DNA of 64,000 nt from Sporosarcina sp. BP05 (GTDB lineage: Bacteria > Bacillota > Bacilli > Bacillales_A > Planococcaceae), in contig NZ_JACFTD010000005.1 of NCBI RefSeq assembly GCF_014282005.1, forward strand, positions 186,001 to 250,000, read 5' to 3'. Numbering within the stretch: position 1 is the stretch's first letter; each line of letters opens with the position of its first letter. The notes beneath the pieces were generated by a model that was not told the origin of the DNA, did not search any database, and was given only the letters and a program-made list of their open reading frames with translations. A program made the translations under genes and the position numbers. This document shows positions 44,473 through 52,399 of the stretch, piece after piece.

Positions 44473-44511
44473 ATCCCTTCATCTAGTTAATTAATGAAGG
44501 GATTCTTTTTT
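44473..44511 (+). terminator. Terminator after the NlpC/P60 gene
   Basis: A ten-bp perfect stem, atcccttcat with atgaagggat, 11-base loop, then TTCTTTTTT. Confidence 0.92.
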
Positions 44512-44751
44512 AGGTAATTTAAGAGAGTCTACTCGACTGGCAAACGAATACCTGTATACAAATAAAAAAACCACAATTTTAAGGGCTGTAGCAGTTCTAA
44601 AAACTAATTTAAGGTGCCTTGTCACCTTAGTGCAAGATACCTTTCACTAGTATATGTATAATTATTAACACGTCTGTTGTTTAACTAAAAATAACCAAAA
44701 AAACTTGATCAAACCCTAGACGCTACGTGTAGGGATGCTTCTCAACTGGAT

Positions 44752-44788
44752 AAAAGCCTCCAAAGATGCAATTTTGGAGGCTTTTACT
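44752..44788. terminator. Bidirectional terminator between NlpC/P60 and TerD-family genes
   Basis: A 13-bp perfect stem, aaaagcctccaaa with its complement, loop of eight, with T/A runs on both sides. It most likely ends the minus-strand TerD-family transcript about 100 bases past its stop. The stretch 44512-44751 shows no gene. Confidence 0.8.
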
Positions 44789-44882
44789 TTTTCTATGTTT
44801 TTTTCTATTATTAATAGTAAAAAAGCGTCACTTTCTATAAGACATCACATAATTAATTTGTATCTTCGTGCACGCACATGTC

Positions 44883-46022
44883 TTACTTAAATTCCTCAGG
44901 TCCGACATTCATTTCAAATGCCCCATTTTTATACATAAGGGGAGATCTTTCAGTACCGGATTCAGAGTAAGTTTCTACATGGCTTACTTTCATTTCATGC
45001 ATATCTGTGAAATCAATTTTGGCAATTGCTACCCAATAAGCATACTTATTCTCCTCGAACAAAGGGGATGTGATTTTTTGTCCCATTTGATTATCGACAA
45101 CCGCTTTCGCTTTCATCGCTTTGAAACTGCCAACCCCGTTGGAGACCGCGCTGTACGCTGCAAATAAAACATAATTAAGCTGTGATGGATTATGAACAGT
45201 AATCGTCTCTTTCCCAGAGTTTTTCGCGTCTCCATCCAACGTGATGAACGGTATGCTAGTAGAGCTTCCAAGATTTTTATAATAGACTTTGCCTTCAGTT
45301 CCGTCTTTCGTAACGTAAAAACAATATAAATCCAAATCCTTATTGCTTTTCCATTCCAGCGTCGCGACTACTTTAGTCGTTTTCTTAATTGATATCGTTT
45401 CTTTTTTCCTCAGGGTAACGATTAAAGGTTTCACTACTTCTTTTTTCTCAACAGGCGCGGGCACGGGGGCTATCGGTTCGTTAATTACATCCAATCCAAA
45501 GTTTTCACATAAAGAGGGAAGTCCGCCATTGAACCCACTCCCCACTGGATTCAGCTTCCACTCGCCGTTATGCCTATAGATTTCACCAACAACGATAGCA
45601 GTCTCTTGCTGTAGTTCTTCCCCGAAAGTAAATGAAAACAAGATTCGCCCACTCAATCGATCCTTCACAATTAAGCGGGCGGAAGAAACTGTACTGAAAC
45701 TTTGTCCTTTGCTCTCTCCCTCATGAATAGTCAAGGTAAGTGCGATTTTTTGGATAGTATTCGGAACCTTATCCAAGGATAAGTGGATTTCATTTTGCCC
45801 GTTTGTAGAGCTAAAATGCTTTACAGATTTATCTATACTAAATGGTTGTCCATAAAATATAAAGCTTTCATCGTTTTTACAGAGTCCACCTTCATCCAAT
45901 AAAAATGCCGCTCCGTCAATCTCCATTTCTTTGTTTATCGTCGTCCATTCTAAGACAGTAACAATATCCGTAATTGCCGTATTTTTTGTAATATCAACTT
46001 TTTGCCCTCGTAAAATATTCAT
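44883..46022 (-). CDS. TerD/TerA-family tellurium-resistance/stress protein, two-domain
   Basis: A 379-residue cytoplasmic protein. The N-terminal half (1-180) is a TerD domain: MNILRGQKVDITKNTA, DGAAFLLDEGG, EIHLSLDKVP and IYRHNGEWKLNPVGSGFNGGL. A Pro-rich linker (PIAPVPAPVEKKE, near 185-200) leads to a second TerD-like beta-sandwich (KVVATLEWKSNKDLDLYCFYV), the arrangement of TerA proteins. TerD domains bind calcium and belong to membrane-associated stress complexes. AAGGAG precedes ATG 46022. Unusually, no other ter gene (terB, terC, terF) is near, so it acts with partners elsewhere or alone. Confidence 0.85.
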   Translation of the reverse strand: MNILRGQKVDITKNTAITDIVTVLEWTTINKEMEIDGAAFLLDEGGLCKNDESFIFYGQPFSIDKSVKHFSSTNGQNEIHLSLDKVPNTIQKIALTLTIHEGESKGQSFSTVSSARLIVKDRLSGRILFSFTFGEELQQETAIVVGEIYRHNGEWKLNPVGSGFNGGLPSLCENFGLDVINEPIAPVPAPVEKKEVVKPLIVTLRKKETISIKKTTKVVATLEWKSNKDLDLYCFYVTKDGTEGKVYYKNLGSSTSIPFITLDGDAKNSGKETITVHNPSQLNYVLFAAYSAVSNGVGSFKAMKAKAVVDNQMGQKITSPLFEENKYAYWVAIAKIDFTDMHEMKVSHVETYSESGTERSPLMYKNGAFEMNVGPEEFK

Positions 46023-46240
46023 GATTCGACTCCTTATGGTTATAATAGTTGTGATTTTCTTTATTCAGGCTCTACAACATAATTAAATACAGATGTAACT
46101 CATTTTACCGGTCTTCTCCTCGATTTAATAGAACTAACTATTTCCAATCTTAAAACGGATTGTGTGAGTGTCCATATCCCTATTCATCTAAGAGGTTAAC
46201 TTGCGAATCCCCTCTTACCGTCCCATCCATTCCCCAGTTA

Positions 46241-46249
46241 TGCTATCAT
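46241..46249 (+). promoter_or_regulatory. Extended -10 promoter element of the que operon
   Basis: TGCTATCAT is an extended -10 (TGnTATNAT) with no good -35. It would start transcription near 46256, ten bases ahead of the preQ1 aptamer. Confidence 0.45.
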
Positions 46250-46265
46250 TAACAGGGTTCAAAAA

Positions 46266-46302
46266 AGAGGTTCGAAAACTCCCTCTCTAAAAAACTAAGG
46301 AG
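46266..46302 (+). promoter_or_regulatory. preQ1-I riboswitch overlapping the queC ribosome site
   Basis: The sequence has AGAGGTTC, a short loop, CCCTCT and TAAAAAACTAAGG, in the order and spacing of the class I preQ1 aptamer. P1 pairs AGAGG with CCTCT, and the A-rich tail forms the H-type pseudoknot with the loop. The 3' end AACTAAGGAG contains the Shine-Dalgarno sequence used by queC, and there is no terminator hairpin before the start codon. Binding of preQ1 should therefore hide the ribosome site and block translation. Confidence 0.92.
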
Positions 46303-46311
46303 ATGTTTATA

Positions 46312-46977
46312 TTGAAAAATGAAAAAGCGGTTGTCGTCTTTAGCGGTGGCCAAGACAGTACGACATGCCTATTTTGGGCATTGAAGCATTTTGGTGAAGT
46401 GGCAACGGTAACGTTTGACTATGGCCAACGCCATTCAGAGGAAATCGAGTGTGCTCGGCAAATTGCAGACGAGCTCGGCGTATCGTTCAAAGTGCTGGAT
46501 ATGAATTTGATCAACCAGCTGTCAGCGAATGCTTTGACACGGGCTGATATTGAAGTGAAGGAAGTAGAAGGCGAATTGCCGTCGACTTTCGTTCCTGGTA
46601 GGAATCATTTGTTTCTTTCATTTGCTGCAGTTTATGCAGATGCGATTGGTGCTCGTCACTTAATCACAGGTGTGAGTGAAACGGATTTCAGTGGTTATCC
46701 TGATTGTCGTGACAATTTTATAAAGTCGTTGAATGTAACTTTGAATTTAGCGATGGACGGACGGTTTGTCATCCATACGCCATTGATGTGGCTCGATAAA
46801 GCCGATGTGTGGGCATTGTCTGACGAACTTGGTGCGTTTGAATTTGTGCAGGACAAGACACTTACTTGCTACAACGGAATCCCGAGTACAGGTTGTGGGG
46901 AATGCCCTGCCTGTGTGCTACGGAATGATGGACTCGCTACTTATTTATCCAAAAAGTCTGTAGGTGTTACTGAATGA
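46312..46977 (+). CDS. queC: 7-cyano-7-deazaguanine (preQ0) synthase QueC
   Basis: A 221-residue ATP-dependent enzyme converting 7-carboxy-7-deazaguanine and ammonia to preQ0 in queuosine synthesis. The PP-loop is [17 protein letters not shown] near residues 7-23. The C-terminal zinc site is [18 protein letters not shown] chose TTG 46312, nine bases past AAGGAG, giving [13 protein letters not shown], which aligns with known QueC starts. The ATG at 46303 abuts the ribosome site directly and cannot be used well. The stop overlaps the queD start (ATGA). It is controlled by the preQ1 riboswitch upstream. Confidence 0.95.
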   Translation: MKNEKAVVVFSGGQDSTTCLFWALKHFGEVATVTFDYGQRHSEEIECARQIADELGVSFKVLDMNLINQLSANALTRADIEVKEVEGELPSTFVPGRNHLFLSFAAVYADAIGARHLITGVSETDFSGYPDCRDNFIKSLNVTLNLAMDGRFVIHTPLMWLDKADVWALSDELGAFEFVQDKTLTCYNGIPSTGCGECPACVLRNDGLATYLSKKSVGVTE

Positions 46978-47381
46978 TGCAGCAGTTTTATCCGCAAGTT
47001 CAGCATTCTTATCGTTTTGAATTAAACAAAGACATGCATTTTTCTGCGGCACATTTCATTCCAAGCGAAGATGCTGGAAAATGCCAAGTGATGCATGGAC
47101 ATACCTATTACTTAAATATAACAATTGGAGGAAATGAGCTTGATCCAATCGGTTTTCTGATTGATTTCAAAGAGCTCAAAAACCTCATTCATAATAAATA
47201 CGATCACTCTGTGCTAAATGATCATCCTGAATTTAACAGCAATTTCCCGACGACGGAGAAATTGGCTGAACAGATTTACAAATCAATCCAGGAAGTTCTC
47301 CTGACGAGAAGCAATAAGCCCGTCTGTCTCCAAGTTATTGTCCGAGAAACGCCGACCTCATACGTGATATATCGCCCTTAG
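46974..47381 (+). CDS. queD: 6-carboxy-5,6,7,8-tetrahydropterin synthase QueD
   Basis: A 135-residue T-fold enzyme making 6-carboxytetrahydropterin from dihydroneopterin triphosphate. The zinc ligands His27 (FSAAHFI), His41 and His43 (MHGHTYY) and the catalytic Cys37 (KCQVMH) are all present, as is the C-terminal [10 protein letters not shown] segment. It overlaps queC by four bases (ATGATG), so translation is coupled. In most Bacillus que operons queE follows directly; here a GIY-YIG gene intervenes. Confidence 0.95.
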   Translation: MMQQFYPQVQHSYRFELNKDMHFSAAHFIPSEDAGKCQVMHGHTYYLNITIGGNELDPIGFLIDFKELKNLIHNKYDHSVLNDHPEFNSNFPTTEKLAEQIYKSIQEVLLTRSNKPVCLQVIVRETPTSYVIYRP

Positions 47382-47447
47382 TTATTCTCTTATCCTAGAA
47401 ATCACTTTATAATAAAGGTAAAGGATAGATTAATGGGGGGTTGCTTC

Positions 47448-48206
47448 ATGAAGGTCTATGTACTAACTAATGAAGTGAACGGTAAACAATATGTAGGAAT
47501 TACAGTTCAAAAATTACAGGATAGGTTTAATCAACATTGTAGGTACTCGGGAATGGTTATTAATAAAGCCATCCAGAAATACGGTAGGGAAAAATTAACG
47601 ATTGAGGAATTAGAAGAATGTTCATCGTTAAAGGAACTCCGAGAAAGAGAGACCTACTACATTGAAAATCTTTGTACCGCGACTCCTAATGGCTATAACC
47701 TATCTTTTGGTGGTGAAGGTCTTGCTGATGAAGCCAGAGAAAAAATATCTAAAGCTTTGAAGGGGAAGCCCAAAACTAAAGAACACGCCGAAAATATATC
47801 TAAAGGACGTACTGGTCTTGAAGTTTCTTCTAAAACTAAGAAAAAATTAAGAGAAATAAATCTTGGCAAGAAATATTCAGATGAAACGAAGAAGAAACAA
47901 TCTGAAAGTCAAAAAAGATATTTCAAAGAAAATCCAGGACGGATAGAGCAATCTCGAAAAGGCGGGCTTATGCGTAAAGGGGCCAAGGTAAGTGACCTTA
48001 CTCGAAAAAAGATAAGTAAAACCCTTAAAGGAAGACCAAATATACACACTAGATTAACACACTTAACTATAGAGGATAGGGATTCCATTTTAAATGAAAT
48101 CGCTGCAGGGGAGAAAATGAAAAACTTATCTGAAAGATACAAAGTATCCTATGACACAATCAAAGAAATAAAATACGGACGACATTGGCTGTGCAGAGAG
48201 GGATGA
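47448..48206 (+). CDS. GIY-YIG homing-type endonuclease with NUMOD3 repeats
   Basis: A 252-residue nuclease. Residues 1-85 are a GIY-YIG domain: KVYVLTNEVNGKQYVGIT is the GIY-YIG variant, an Arg follows in QDRFNQHC, and the metal-binding Glu is in LRERETYYIENL. The middle (about 100-200) is a string of NUMOD3-type DNA-binding motifs, such as REKISKALKGKPKT and RKKISKTLKGRPN. The last 40 residues resemble a helix-turn-helix (KNLSERYKVSYDTIKEIKYG). This is the layout of intron or free-standing phage homing endonucleases. Start ATG 47448 follows GGGGGG by seven bases. It lies between queD and queE with no intron or intein, and its last codons carry the queE ribosome site. Nearly one third Lys/Glu codons, unlike its neighbours, suggests horizontal arrival. 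Confidence 0.9.
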   Translation: MKVYVLTNEVNGKQYVGITVQKLQDRFNQHCRYSGMVINKAIQKYGREKLTIEELEECSSLKELRERETYYIENLCTATPNGYNLSFGGEGLADEAREKISKALKGKPKTKEHAENISKGRTGLEVSSKTKKKLREINLGKKYSDETKKKQSESQKRYFKENPGRIEQSRKGGLMRKGAKVSDLTRKKISKTLKGRPNIHTRLTHLTIEDRDSILNEIAAGEKMKNLSERYKVSYDTIKEIKYGRHWLCREG

Positions 48207-48210
48207 TTAT

Positions 48211-48927
48211 TTGAGTAAAATAAAAATACCGATTATGGAAGTATTCGGCCCAACTATTCAAGGGGAAGGCGCCATTATGGGACTTAAAACGATGTTTGTC
48301 CGAACAGCTGGATGTGATTATTCTTGTTCTTGGTGCGATTCCAGTTTTACGTGGGATGGTTCTGGAAAAAGCACTCCGAAACAGCCGCTAGAAATCATAG
48401 ATGAACTTAAAGCAATAGGTGGACAATCATTTTCACATGTCACAATTTCAGGAGGGAACCCTGCCCTTCACAAAGGAATCGGGGAACTTGTTGACCTATG
48501 CCATGAGCAAGGATGGAAGGTCGCAGTTGAAACTCAAGCCTCTTTTTGGCAAGATTGGTTAATGGAAATCGACGACATTACACTTTCTCCAAAACCACCG
48601 AGCTCAGGGATGATTACGGATTTCAGTAAACTGGATACGTTCATGGAGAAATTAAGTGATACGACTGCTAGCTTGAAAGTCGTCATTTTCGATGAAGAAG
48701 ATTTCGAGTTTGCAGAAGAGGTTCATCTTCGTTACCCGGCGTTCCCTTTCTTCCTACAAACAGGAAATGCTGATACGACGACAACTGATGATGCACAACT
48801 CGTTTCGACACTACTAAAACAATATGAATGGCTAATCGATTTGACTGTCAACTCCTCTATCATGAATGATGTTAAAGTGTTGCCGCAGTTGCATACACTT
48901 ATATGGGGGAATAAACGGGGCGTATAA
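48211..48927 (+). CDS. queE: 7-carboxy-7-deazaguanine synthase QueE
   Basis: A 238-residue radical SAM enzyme converting 6-carboxytetrahydropterin to 7-carboxy-7-deazaguanine. The iron-sulfur ligands are Cys35, Cys39 and Cys42 in AGCDYSCSWCDS; the N-terminus IMEVFGPTIQGEG and TISGGNPALH (SAM region) are diagnostic. The start is TTG 48211 with GAGAGGG, lying inside the GIY-YIG gene's last codons, seven to eight bases upstream. queF, often the fourth gene of the operon, is not here. Confidence 0.95.
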   Translation: MSKIKIPIMEVFGPTIQGEGAIMGLKTMFVRTAGCDYSCSWCDSSFTWDGSGKSTPKQPLEIIDELKAIGGQSFSHVTISGGNPALHKGIGELVDLCHEQGWKVAVETQASFWQDWLMEIDDITLSPKPPSSGMITDFSKLDTFMEKLSDTTASLKVVIFDEEDFEFAEEVHLRYPAFPFFLQTGNADTTTTDDAQLVSTLLKQYEWLIDLTVNSSIMNDVKVLPQLHTLIWGNKRGV

Positions 48928-48961
48928 AATAACTACCTTATAGTAGCAGATAAGATCCATC

Positions 48962-49044
48962 AATATAGCCCACTCCGTGTCAAGTTGACATAGAGTGGGC
49001 TATTTCCATCTGAATTCTTTCCAATTTGTAGTGGTGACTGGAAC
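48962..49044 (+). repeat. Terminator-containing repeat, copy A (after queE)
   Basis: The hairpin tagcccactc/gagtgggcta (48966-49002) encloses a second palindrome, tgtcaa-g-ttgaca. After it comes a tail with ccaatttgtagtggtgactgg. The whole block recurs at 52120-52214. The hairpin probably terminates the que operon, although its T tract is short. Confidence 0.8.
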
Positions 49045-49202
49045 CTTTTTTGTTCCCAAAATTGCCGAGGCGGTATGGAGTGTAATCATTAACTCAATCA
49101 CTTTATATATTCTGAACCACTTAATTAGGATTAACTATATATTCGGCACTACTTATTTAGAATTAACTAGGTGGTATACCTCACCTGTATAACGAACAAA
49201 TA

Positions 49203-49390
49203 TAGCGAAGGAGCGACACTAATGAAAGGCAGCCTAATATCGCCGCGTCCTGCGGCAAAGGCTGCACACCCGCATCCTGCGGGCGCCGAAGCAATAAGAC
49301 CTAGGAGGGATGCAGTTCAATCCCTCCCTAGTGATCTTCTGACGGGCTTATTGCGTAAGGCCATCACCAAGCGACTAAGCGGTGTTGGAA
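49203..49390. repeat. Large GC-rich hairpin element, copy 4
   Basis: About 188 bases, much richer in GC than the flanks. It has agcgaaggagcg at the start, caccaagcgactaagcg at the end, and an inner hairpin in which caataag pairs with cttattg and ctaggaggga with tccctccctag. The block order echoes the elements at 34441 and 35911, though homology is less certain. A 78-codon open frame crossing it has no ribosome site and is not taken as a gene. The remaining parts of the 48928-49593 gap are AT-rich without features. Confidence 0.6.
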
Positions 49391-49593
49391 ATACACGCTA
49401 TTTGTAAAGTCCCGACTATATAGCAACAACATTTTGAAAATGGCTTATATTAAAATGCTTTACAAATTTGCGATATATTAAAATTATATGGTAAAATAGA
49501 ATTGAATTAATCAGAGAAGACCGTTAACAAATATATTCATTACAAAAAACGTACTCGTTCTGAAAATCATATAGTTTAAGGGGTCGTTTAAAG

Positions 49594-50232
49594 ATGATAA
49601 CGGAGAATAAAGAACAAACTATATTTGGTCACGTTGGCAATAAAATCAAAACCGATAGAGAGATTAATATAATTAGTAAATATGAAGAACCATTGATAGT
49701 AATTTTAGATAATGTTTTAAGTAACGAAGAATGCGATGAACTAATCAGATTGTCAAAGGACAAAATGCAACGTTCAAAAATTGGGACGACACGCGAGGTA
49801 GATGAACTAAGAACAAGTAGTAGTATGTTTTTTCAAGAAAGTGAAAACGATATTGTTGCTAGGGTTGAAAAAAGAGTCTCTTCTATTATGAATATCCCCA
49901 TTGAACATGGAGAAGGCCTTCAAATCCTTAAATATACCCCAGGTCAAGAGTATAAAGCTCATTATGATTTTTTTTCATCAACTAGTAAAGTAGCAAACAA
50001 TAATAGAATTAGTACGCTAATTATGTACTTAAATGATGTAGAACAGGGTGGGGAAACTTTTTTCCCTAAGCTAAATCTTTCAGTAACGCCACAAAAAGGT
50101 ATGGCAGTTTACTTCGAATATTTCTATAATGACGAAGATTTAAATCAGTTAACTTTACATGGTGGAGCACCCGTTATAGTCGGAGAAAAGTGGGTCGCAA
50201 CGCAATGGATGAGAAAACAAAAATTTAGATGA
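49594..50232 (+). CDS. 2-oxoglutarate/Fe(II)-dependent prolyl 4-hydroxylase-like dioxygenase
   Basis: A 212-residue double-stranded beta-helix oxygenase (P4Hc domain). The iron ligands are His123 and Asp125 (KAHYDFF) and His189 (LTLHGGAPV). The 2-oxoglutarate-binding Lys199 lies in GEKWVATQW. RTSSSMFF near 73-80 and YLNDVEQGGETFFP near 145-158 are typical of prolyl 4-hydroxylases. Bacterial relatives hydroxylate prolines in EF-Tu or collagen-like repeat proteins. AAGGGG lies about ten bases before ATG 49594. It is a single gene; the target protein is unknown. Confidence 0.92.
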   Translation: MITENKEQTIFGHVGNKIKTDREINIISKYEEPLIVILDNVLSNEECDELIRLSKDKMQRSKIGTTREVDELRTSSSMFFQESENDIVARVEKRVSSIMNIPIEHGEGLQILKYTPGQEYKAHYDFFSSTSKVANNNRISTLIMYLNDVEQGGETFFPKLNLSVTPQKGMAVYFEYFYNDEDLNQLTLHGGAPVIVGEKWVATQWMRKQKFR

Positions 50233-50260
50233 AATTGAATTGAATTTGTAACATAACATG

Positions 50261-50288
50261 AAAAACGCTCAATATGAGTGTTTTTTTT
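50261..50288 (+). terminator. Terminator after the prolyl hydroxylase gene
   Basis: The stem aaaacgctca/tgagtgtttt with a three-base loop is followed by eight T residues. Confidence 0.88.
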
Positions 50289-50433
50289 GTGAAATTCGAT
50301 CAGATTTGTTGAAATAGAAAGGAATAGACTAGTTCACCCGTCTAATTCTATAACTACAATTTACGATGTTCCATCTCAATAATTGCGGGTATACTTAGCC
50401 TAAAGGAGTCTAAATGAAACGGAGGTCAATGAG

Positions 50434-51525
50434 ATGAAAAGGAAAATCAGTAACCCAGAATACCGTGTCCTTGAGAAGGAATTGCTCTTTTTGGAACAAA
50501 CAGGACAATTGGAAACGAATCAGGCGCGCAAACTGCTGGCGGAGTACGCGCCTACTGAGCGACTTAGCTTTGTACGGGTCTTGCTAATTATAGGGGCGGT
50601 TTTGATTGGGGTTGGCATTTTGAGCTTCATCGCAGGAAATTGGCACCAAATCCCGAAACTTGCGAAGTTCTTACTATTATTCTTCGGAACAGCTGGTTTT
50701 TATGCAGGTGGTTTTAAGTTGGAGGATCATTACCCAAAGACTTCGCGAAGTCTTTATTATATTGGTGTATTTGCATTTGGCGCTGGGATTTTCCTGATTG
50801 GTCAAATGTTTAATTTGGGTGAAGGGGTTTATGAAGATTTCTTCATGTGGGGTCTAGGCATTTTACCACTTGCCTATTACTTGAAAGACAAAGTCATTTT
50901 TGCGTCTGCCAGCTTATTTTTCATCATTTACGGTTTCAACGTGTTGAATGGAACTGTTGAAGTACCCTATCTGCTGTTGCTAATTATACCGCTACTGTTT
51001 TGGATGAATGAAAAACGGATGGGTCATTCCAGGGGTTTATTTATCGCCAATTCCGTTTTAACCTTGCTATTTTTATTCAATTTGTTTATTTATTTTGACG
51101 TCCATGAAGTACTGATTTTATGCACTTTCTTTGCACTTGGCTTGTTCCTTGCCTTCTTTTCATTTGGTCGATACCAGTTGCCATCTGAATGGCTTGGCTC
51201 TGCAGTTTATGGAATCACGGGTCTATACCTGACTTTTCCAAGTACATGGATAGATTTCGTTTCGGAAGATAATACAGGAATAGCAGCGATTATTTTCACA
51301 CTCATTTTCGCAGTTAAACTGTTGTTCTTCTTGAAGATTGGCAGTTTGCCAGCGGTTCTCATTGTGTGCACGTTGATTTTCCGTTTCTACGCCGATTTGT
51401 CATATAATTTCATGCCAAAATCGTTATTCTTTATCGTTGGTGGTTTGATTCTAATCGGCTTTGGTTTTTGGTTCGAGAAAACTCGGAGAGGAACGGTGAT
51501 TTCAGATGAACATGATGAAAAATAA
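50434..51525 (+). CDS. DUF2157 membrane protein
   Basis: A 363-residue protein. The N-terminal soluble part (KELLFLEQTGQLETNQARKLLAEYAP) is the DUF2157 cytoplasmic segment, followed by about 11 hydrophobic spans beginning VRVLLIIGAVLIGVGILSFIAGNW. GGAGG lies eight bases before ATG 50434. Its 3' end overlaps the next gene by 20 bases. The DUF2157 and GDYXXLXY pair is a recurrent conserved duo of unknown function. Confidence 0.88.
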   Translation: MKRKISNPEYRVLEKELLFLEQTGQLETNQARKLLAEYAPTERLSFVRVLLIIGAVLIGVGILSFIAGNWHQIPKLAKFLLLFFGTAGFYAGGFKLEDHYPKTSRSLYYIGVFAFGAGIFLIGQMFNLGEGVYEDFFMWGLGILPLAYYLKDKVIFASASLFFIIYGFNVLNGTVEVPYLLLLIIPLLFWMNEKRMGHSRGLFIANSVLTLLFLFNLFIYFDVHEVLILCTFFALGLFLAFFSFGRYQLPSEWLGSAVYGITGLYLTFPSTWIDFVSEDNTGIAAIIFTLIFAVKLLFFLKIGSLPAVLIVCTLIFRFYADLSYNFMPKSLFFIVGGLILIGFGFWFEKTRRGTVISDEHDEK

Positions 51526-52057
51526 GCGTATCGGATTCATCATTGCATTAACGCTCCCCCTTCTCTTATTAATCGGCCTGACTATCAAACCAATTTGGAC
51601 ATTGACCTACGGAGATGATGTAGCATTGCTGACAGTGCCAGTGGATCCAAGAGACTTACTGTATGGTGATTATGTCACGCTCCGCTATGAGATTGAGGAG
51701 GTACCGAAAAATGAAGTTTCGCCTGCTATTTTGAATAAAATCGACAAGTTGGCAAATTCCAATTGGCTAACTGTTTATGGAAAACTTGTTCAGCAAGGCG
51801 ATATCTATGTGTTAAACAGTTTATCTGATAAAAAACCTAGAGGTAGTTTCTATTTAACCGGAAAACTAAGCAGTTTTGATTATCAAAATGTTGATGGTGT
51901 TTACGTCTATTCCGTGGATTTCGGCTTGGAACGCTACTTTGTACCGGAAAACACTGGGAAAGAACTTGAAGATTTATCTGCGAAAGGACAATTAGTTGCT
52001 CATTTGAAAGTGAAAAATGGCTACGGGATTTTGAAGAAGATAACCGTGGTTAAATAA
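51506..52057 (+). CDS. GDYXXLXY-domain membrane protein
   Basis: A 183-residue protein with one N-terminal span (IGFIIALTLPLLLLIGL) and an extracytoplasmic domain containing YGDYVTLRYEI, the motif that names the family, near residues 52-62. It overlaps the DUF2157 gene, so translation is coupled. ATG codons at 51506, 51512 and 51515 are all possible starts. The function is unknown; the linkage to DUF2157 suggests a membrane complex. Confidence 0.88.
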   Translation: MNMMKNKRIGFIIALTLPLLLLIGLTIKPIWTLTYGDDVALLTVPVDPRDLLYGDYVTLRYEIEEVPKNEVSPAILNKIDKLANSNWLTVYGKLVQQGDIYVLNSLSDKKPRGSFYLTGKLSSFDYQNVDGVYVYSVDFGLERYFVPENTGKELEDLSAKGQLVAHLKVKNGYGILKKITVVK

Positions 52058-52119
52058 GGATATGCATCTCCCAGAAATCAACACTAAAAGAAACAGCCCA
52101 CGAATCCATTTAGTTTCTC

Positions 52120-52214
52120 AAAATAGCCCTCTCCGTGTCAAACTGACATAGAGCGGGCTATTTCTTTTTGAACTTTTCCCTGAATTGTTGCCAATTTATA
52201 GTGGCGACTGTCCC
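52120..52214 (+). repeat. Terminator-containing repeat, copy B (after the GDYXXLXY gene)
   Basis: Matches copy A (48962-49044) through the hairpin tagccctctc/gagcgggcta, the enclosed tgtca-aac-tgaca palindrome and the tail ccaatttatagtggcgactg. The hairpin (52124-52160) is followed by TTTCTTTTT, making a better terminator than copy A. A possible promoter for the MFS gene (TTGACA at 52279, TTAAAT 17 bases later) follows in the same gap. Confidence 0.8.
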
Positions 52215-52399
52215 CACCGCCGTAAACAGTTAGAATTATTAGCGTTTGGAAATAAACGCGATAATAAAATTCACCTTATTGACACATAATATAGTTTGAT
52301 GTTAAATTAATATAGTTGTAAGAATTATCGTGGAAAAAGGTAATGACATTTCAATATACGAAACGATCAAAGTAGAAATTAAAAGGATGGTTTATTTAA

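Noticed and set aside
49171..49407. 78-codon open frame with ribosome-like GGAG inside
   Set aside because: It crosses the GC-rich hairpin element, its composition follows the repeat, and no suitable ribosome site precedes its start.
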